DNA from: Burkholderiales bacterium
Lineage (GTDB): Bacteria > Pseudomonadota > Gammaproteobacteria > Burkholderiales > Burkholderiaceae_C
NCBI GenBank assembly: GCA_003963115.1
Contig: RXJQ01000001.1
Span: 45,676 to 109,675 of the forward strand
Length of the DNA: 64,000 nucleotides
Reading direction: 5' to 3'
Of this stretch, positions 59,842 through 64,000 are shown in pieces. Both the position numbers and the translations under genes were made by a program. The notes under the pieces are model-generated. The model had not been told where the DNA came from. It saw nothing but the letters and a program-made list of their open reading frames with translations, and made no database searches. Each line of letters begins with the position of its first letter. Position 1 is the stretch's first letter.

Positions 59842-61710
59842 ATGCATTTGCCCGCTTTGCGTTGTGTTGCGCTGGCTGCCTCCTTGTGCGCTGCCTGCCT
59901 GAATATTGCCCCGGCCCAAGCAGCCCCCACAACCACGCCCATCAAGCATCTGATTGTGGTGGTTGGCGAAAATGTCAGCTTCGACACCTTGTATGGCACC
60001 TATGTACCGCCCCGAGGGCAGTCGGTGTTCAACCTCGTGTCGCAGGGCATCGTGAAGGCCGATGGCACGCCCGGTGCCAACTACGGCAAGGCCGTGCAAA
60101 GCACAGCAGGCAACAGCTCGGGCGTTTACACGCTCAGCCCGCAACGCAGCGGCTCCTATGCCAAGCTGCCCCAGCCCACCATGATCGGGCTGTACAACCC
60201 GGCGACGCTGCAGCTCTACGGCGCCATTCCTGATCCGCGCTTTGCGGGCCTGACCGCCAATGGCCCCTTCCAGATCACCAAGTACGCCAGCTACACCACC
60301 GGCGTGGGCGATCCGGTGCACCGCTTCTTCCAGATGTGGCAGCAGACCGGTGGCAGCAACGAGCGCCTCGACCTCTTCACCTGGGTGGCCACATCCGTTG
60401 GCCAAGGTGGTGCGACAGGCGGCGTGACCGTTGGCAACACGGGCCAGGGCGGTGAGCTGATGGGCTTCTTCAACCTGAACCAGGGCGATGCGCCCTACTT
60501 CAAGTCGTTGGCGCAGAACTGGGCCATCAGCGACAACTACCACCAGTTCATCATGGGTGGTACAGGCGCCAATTTCTTTGGCATCGCCACGGGTGATGCG
60601 GCGGTCTACAAACTCAACGGTGCGCTGGCCGTTCCGCCGGCCAATCAGATTGAGAACCCCGATCCGCAGTCGGGCTCCGACAACTTCTACAGCAACGATG
60701 GCTACAGCGGTGGTTCCTACGTGAACTGCTCAGACATCAATCAACCAGGCGTGGCCGCCGTGCGTGCCGCACTGGATGCCAAGGGCCGCGCGCACAACTG
60801 CGAGACCGGTGCCTACTATCTCGTCAACAACTACGATCCGCCCTACAACGTGGATGGCACGCCCAAGGCATTGGGTGCCACCAATTACGTGTACCCACCA
60901 CAAACCGTACCCACGATCGGTGAATCTTTGTCGGCACATGGTGTGACCTGGCGCTGGTATACAGGCGGCAGAGAAGACGCCGACGTGAGTGGTGATCCCC
61001 TCTTTCCCACGATCAAGGCCCAGGTGGCTGCAGCCATGAAAGCCCAGCTGGGTCTTCCTGCCGGCACACCGGATGCTGCCCTGGAGCCCACGCTGACGTC
61101 ACTGGCCATCAAGACTGGTCGACCCTATCTCTACAACAGCATCGGCGACCCACACAATGCCTCGTCAACGGTCGTCACTACACCTGCGCTCTTTGCCAGC
61201 CTCAAGGGACTGAACTCCTTCTACAACGATGTGGCGTCCGGCTCGTTGCCTGAAGTGTCCTACGTTGTCCCCAAGAACCTGGACAGCGGCCACCCGGGCT
61301 ATTCGGCACCAGCCCGCTACGAAGCTTTCCTACAGGATCTGATCAGCCGCGTGCAGGCCAACCCCACTCTGTGGGCTGACACGGCCATCGTCATCACGAC
61401 CGATGAGGGCGGTGGCTATTTCGACAGTGGCTACATCCAGAACATCGACTTCTTTGGCGATGGTCCGCGCATTCCGCTGGTGGTGGTTTCGCCCTACGCC
61501 AAACACAACTATGTGGACCACACCTACCACGATCATGCTTCGGTGTTGAAGTTCATCGAACGCAACTGGAGTTTGCCCACGCTGTCTGTACGCAGCCGCG
61601 ACAACCTGCCCAACCCTGTGCGCAATCTCAACAATCTCTACAAGCCCACCAATGAACCGGCCATCGGCGACTTGACAAGCCTGTTCAATTTCCCTGCCAA
61701 CAACCAGTGA
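59842..61710 (+). CDS. Secreted alkaline-phosphatase-superfamily phosphoesterase (PF04185)
   Basis: 622 residues: Sec signal peptide (MHLPALRCVALAASLCAACL... ending near AQAA) and a phosphoesterase domain with IKHLIVVVGENVSFDTLYGTY (the ENxSFD metal/active-site motif), WAISDNYHQFIMGGTGANFF, IVITTDEGGGYFDSGY and YVDHTYHDHASVLKFIERNW. It lacks the C-terminal DUF756 domains, so it belongs with acid phosphatase/phosphoesterase members rather than phospholipase C. GGAG seven bases before ATG 59842 fixes the start. Confidence 0.9.
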   Translation: MHLPALRCVALAASLCAACLNIAPAQAAPTTTPIKHLIVVVGENVSFDTLYGTYVPPRGQSVFNLVSQGIVKADGTPGANYGKAVQSTAGNSSGVYTLSPQRSGSYAKLPQPTMIGLYNPATLQLYGAIPDPRFAGLTANGPFQITKYASYTTGVGDPVHRFFQMWQQTGGSNERLDLFTWVATSVGQGGATGGVTVGNTGQGGELMGFFNLNQGDAPYFKSLAQNWAISDNYHQFIMGGTGANFFGIATGDAAVYKLNGALAVPPANQIENPDPQSGSDNFYSNDGYSGGSYVNCSDINQPGVAAVRAALDAKGRAHNCETGAYYLVNNYDPPYNVDGTPKALGATNYVYPPQTVPTIGESLSAHGVTWRWYTGGREDADVSGDPLFPTIKAQVAAAMKAQLGLPAGTPDAALEPTLTSLAIKTGRPYLYNSIGDPHNASSTVVTTPALFASLKGLNSFYNDVASGSLPEVSYVVPKNLDSGHPGYSAPARYEAFLQDLISRVQANPTLWADTAIVITTDEGGGYFDSGYIQNIDFFGDGPRIPLVVVSPYAKHNYVDHTYHDHASVLKFIERNWSLPTLSVRSRDNLPNPVRNLNNLYKPTNEPAIGDLTSLFNFPANNQ

Positions 61711-61757
61711 TCGCGAGCAGTTGCAGCATCTGTTGAATCGCTATCCGGAGTCCTGTC

Positions 61758-62471
61758 ATGAACCTTCGCATTTCCTCACTGGCCATGGCTGCCGCCCTGA
61801 TGGGCGCAGCTTCGGCTCAAGCCACCGTGGTCGAACCCTTCACGGGTGGAGCCCTGTCTGCTCCGGGCTGGAGCGCCGGTATCGGCGCCGATGCCAGCAT
61901 CTACCTGAGCACACCCGCGCCTGATGGCACCTACGGCATTGCCTTGTCCGAGGCTGCCTGGTCTTACAACACGAGCATCTCGTTTGCAGCCAATGACACA
62001 CTGACCGCCTGGATCAACCCAGGCCCTGGTCCTGCCACCCCTGGATTCGACAATGCCCAGGGAGGGCGTTTGTTCGTAGGCATCGCAGCCGATGCCACTG
62101 GCGCCTCGTCGTTTGTTGCCGCCTCTGATGTGGCCGCACTCGGCAGCATGGCCAACCCCGGCTACACCTCCGGCGCCTTCACAAGCAGTGCCAGCCAGGT
62201 CTGGGGCGACCAATGGTATGAGCTGTCCATCACGCGCAGCGCTGATGGACAGAGTGCGACAGCCCGCCTGTTCGATCAGGATGGTCAGACGCTGCTCAAC
62301 ACCTTGACCATTGGCGGCCTCAACGCCAGTGCCAACGGCATCGCCCTGATGGGCACAGGCGGCGTGGCCATCAGCACGGTGGCCGTTGTCCCCGAGCCGG
62401 CCTCCGCTGGACTGGCGCTGGTCGGCCTCATGCTCGCCGGTGCCACGACTCGGCGTCGCCTCTCGCGCTGA
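61758..62471 (+). CDS. PEP-CTERM exported protein D
   Basis: 237 residues: signal peptide (MNLRISSLAMAAALMGAASAQA), a beta-rich domain (~25-205) without a recognised family, and the sorting signal VVPEPASAGLALVGLMLAGATTRRRLSR. GGAG ten bases before the ATG. It follows the phosphoesterase gene by 47 bases and is probably co-transcribed with it, so it may act at the surface alongside that enzyme. Confidence 0.87.
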   Translation: MNLRISSLAMAAALMGAASAQATVVEPFTGGALSAPGWSAGIGADASIYLSTPAPDGTYGIALSEAAWSYNTSISFAANDTLTAWINPGPGPATPGFDNAQGGRLFVGIAADATGASSFVAASDVAALGSMANPGYTSGAFTSSASQVWGDQWYELSITRSADGQSATARLFDQDGQTLLNTLTIGGLNASANGIALMGTGGVAISTVAVVPEPASAGLALVGLMLAGATTRRRLSR

Positions 62472-62529
62472 AGTTTCATTCAACTTGATCAAACGCGCTG
62501 TCCCTGGTCTGGTCGGGATGACCTCGTTC

Positions 62530-62928
62530 ACATCAAAAAGAACGGGGCATCGACATCTATCTGCAAGTCAACATGGTGATCCAGCCTCCGTCGGGCGGCA
62601 AATCGTCCGACAACGCGGAGTTGACCACCATCTATGGCAAGCAGGCTGCGCCGGGTTCACAGATTACCGGCTTTGACCTCGCTGACGGTATCAGCTTCGA
62701 TTCGCTCGAGCAGCAATTCGGCGGCAGCGGCTCGGGCCTTGACTACACCTCGCTTGCGCACGAGTCCGTCGCTGCCCTGATCTGGCAAGTCACTTCGCTG
62801 GCCTGGATCCGAGCGGCTTCGATACCACGTCGGCCGGCCAGACCTTTGAGTTGTTCCACACTTACTTACCGATGTCGGAGCTTGACCGCTTAAGATCATT
62901 CGGGCCAATCGTGGTCAGGCTGCGATAG
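62530..62928 (+). pseudogene. Frameshifted fragment of an unidentified protein
   Basis: One frame reads DIYLQVNMVIQPPSGGK then ITGFDLADGISFDSLEQQFGGS and LDYTSLAHESVAALI. Near 62800 coding character moves to another frame, which reads GLDPSGFDTTSAGQTFELF and continues to a TAG at about 62926. Together this looks like one gene broken by a frameshift and lacking a proper start. The family is not recognised. Confidence 0.4.
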
Positions 62929-62933
62929 CTCAC

Positions 62934-62948
62934 ATCATTTCAAATGAT
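62934..62948. other. 15-bp perfect palindrome
   Basis: ATCATTT-C-AAATGAT in the AT-richer gap (62929-63124) that otherwise shows no gene. No role can be assigned. Confidence 0.35.
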
Positions 62949-63124
62949 CTGATCCGCTCAGATACAGCACCTGGAGCAGATGAGCTTGTACCCCCAACAT
63001 TTAGGGGTTGTAAGCCCCGGTAACAAATAGGAGGATGTGAGCGAGCCAATAGCTAAGCAGGGAAGTATGTGGCAGGGCTTGCCTCCTCCTCACGACACGC
63101 TTTCAAGAGTTCATCAGCACCTAG

Positions 63125-63734
63125 TTGTTGATGCTCGTCTCTTTTCGATGTCTTGAGCAGTCGGTACAAACAACCGCAAAGAAAGTTGATTGTGCCGCGC
63201 AAGTTCATACATCTTATTTTTCGAAGTGGCGCGCGTTACTTGCACTTTTGTTCATGAGCGCAGGCCTGGGGGCAGAGGAGACGACCTCGACGTCACCAGA
63301 TTCAGCCAAGCAGCCAAAGGACGAATGTGTACGAATTTGGGCTTACGAACCCAACTGGTTTGCCGCACGCTGGAGTCAGCAGGATGAGCGCACACTTCGC
63401 GGTCACCTCTCCATCCGGTATGACAAGGAAGTCAGATGCCATTCTGAAAATCCTCTTGGCGTAGGTCTGTACCTCTCACTCACGACGGACTTTGATTTCT
63501 ATTGGCTTGGCGGTGACTCTCGATCCTCCGCACCAGTCATCAGTCATCGACAGAATGTCTAACCCAGCTATTCACTACCGCCGGGGCACAGACTTCTATC
63601 AGGTCGATTGGGTGGATGCGGCCTTTGAACACAAGTCCAATGGCCAAGTGGTAGAGGCAAACATCAATTGGGATTGGCTTGGCGCTTATACCTTGGTAGC
63701 ACCAAAACAGCAGTTGTTCTCAGCAAGGCCTTAG
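63125..63734 (+). pseudogene. Outer-membrane phospholipase A (PldA)-like gene, frameshifted
   Basis: The first part (63125-63562) encodes a signal-like segment (WRALLALLFMSAGLGAEE) and a barrel start (VRIWAYEPNWFAARWSQ, HLSIRYDKEVR). The second part, in another frame to 63734, has SNPAIHYRRGTDFYQVDW and FEHKSNGQVVE, the catalytic HxSNG motif of OMPLA. The frames join if one copy of a 7-base tandem repeat (63534-63547) is removed, giving SSAPVIDRMSNP. The rejoined product still stops early, lacking the later barrel strands. The exact start is uncertain. Confidence 0.6.
63534..63547. repeat. 7-bp tandem duplication (frameshift site)
   Basis: CAGTCAT occurs twice in a row, at 63534-63540 and 63541-63547. 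Seven bases shift the frame by one, exactly at the break between the two halves of the PldA-like gene. Confidence 0.85.
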
Positions 63735-63774
63735 TCTTGCAAAACGAACTAAACCATTTGAAGGGTTTCCTCGC

Positions 63775-63924
63775 ATGCAGCTCATCCAAACATTAACCAA
63801 CCATTGGAATCGCGTCTCCAACCAGGTCGGACGCGTGATTACCCTGATCTTGCTGGTTGGCTTATCAGGTTGCGCCAATATCAAGGCAGCAGGCACATTT
63901 GGAGCTCGGCGCGCGTCAAGGTAG
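63775..63924 (+). CDS. Short lipoprotein-like ORF (49 aa), possibly truncated
   Basis: Starts MQLIQTLTNHWNRVSNQVGR and continues with a hydrophobic helix and lipobox LVGLSGC, then ends at a TAG after TFGARRASR. AAGGG lies about 12 bases before the ATG. The short post-Cys part suggests the head of a decayed lipoprotein gene rather than a mature small lipoprotein. Bases 63925-64000 show no gene. Confidence 0.4.
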   Translation: MQLIQTLTNHWNRVSNQVGRVITLILLVGLSGCANIKAAGTFGARRASR

Positions 63925-64000
63925 TTGTCGCCTCATTCATGCGGCCAGTAGCGATATATCCACTGCTGGCGAGTTGGCCGTGACGACGGCATCACGTTCT

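Noticed and set aside
62980..63060. Possible integron attC-like or small RNA structure
   Set aside because: The short GGGG/CCCC pairings around 62990-63025 do not form an attC core or a recognisable RNA family.

Overview
The window is about 64 kb of GC-rich chromosomal DNA from a betaproteobacterium, most likely Burkholderiales in the Rubrivivax/Leptothrix/Aquabacterium neighbourhood. This rests on gene content: four PEP-CTERM exported proteins, DUF3348/DUF802/DUF2894, DUF4148, VF530, DUF3562, many LysR and TetR regulators with divergent targets, a class I PHA synthase and DabAB. The assignment is inferred from families, not from a database search. I saw no rRNA, tRNA, CRISPR array, prophage block or intact insertion sequence.

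Layout. 1-10 kb: 3' part of a CLC channel (possibly fluoride-type); a PEP-CTERM gene; a protease/FHA/phytochelatin-synthase-like operon; NnrU; a nuclease-like gene starting beside a LexA box; a second PEP-CTERM gene; an MFS exporter; a GNAT protein. 10-31 kb: mostly metabolic and stress genes paired with regulators. They include an alpha/beta hydrolase, pirin, LysR/GST, a GH19 lysozyme-like enzyme, AlkA, a TetR regulon (DUF4148, SDR, TetR), a flavin reductase plus PhlG-like hydrolase controlled by a divergent TetR, LysR/Mpo1-like, MgtC, slipin, a TPR/winged-helix regulator with a propeller protein and DUF899, and XdhC with a two-subunit molybdenum hydroxylase and an AraC regulator.

31.5-35.7 kb holds a tight four-gene operon: DUF3348, a MotA/ExbB-like channel with a long coiled-coil tail, a MotB/OmpA-like stator partner, and DUF2894. 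Its two central subunits have the architecture of the ZorAB motor of Zorya, but the flanking genes differ. This is the best candidate for an undescribed system here. 35.7-38 kb: bestrophin, VF530, a ferritin-like hydrolase, and a hydrolase remnant next to a 19-bp tandem repeat.

38-48 kb is accessory: a PEP-CTERM paralogue of the gene at 1.2-2.3 kb, sharing its operator; phytanoyl-CoA dioxygenase with a tiny exported protein; TetR; and a six-gene PHA operon (thiolase, 104-aa protein, reductase, MaoC-PTA fusion, PhaC, DUF3562). 48-51.7 kb: a TonB/ExbB/ExbD set whose ExbB is fused to a periplasmic DUF2341/LamG head. 51.8-57.3 kb: a zinc-ribbon protein, DabA and DabB (CO2/bicarbonate uptake) and a divergent LysR. 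57.4-62.5 kb: a divergent pair of secreted PF04185 phosphoesterases and a PEP-CTERM protein. The final 1.5 kb is decayed, AT-richer DNA. It contains an outer-membrane phospholipase A-like gene broken by a 7-bp tandem duplication.

Several regulatory sites recur and can be assigned to genes: a LexA box (6285-6300), a 21-bp palindrome in front of two PEP-CTERM paralogues 36 kb apart, an 18-bp palindrome in front of three neighbouring genes, and a tandem pair of perfect 16-bp palindromes between a TetR gene and its divergent target.
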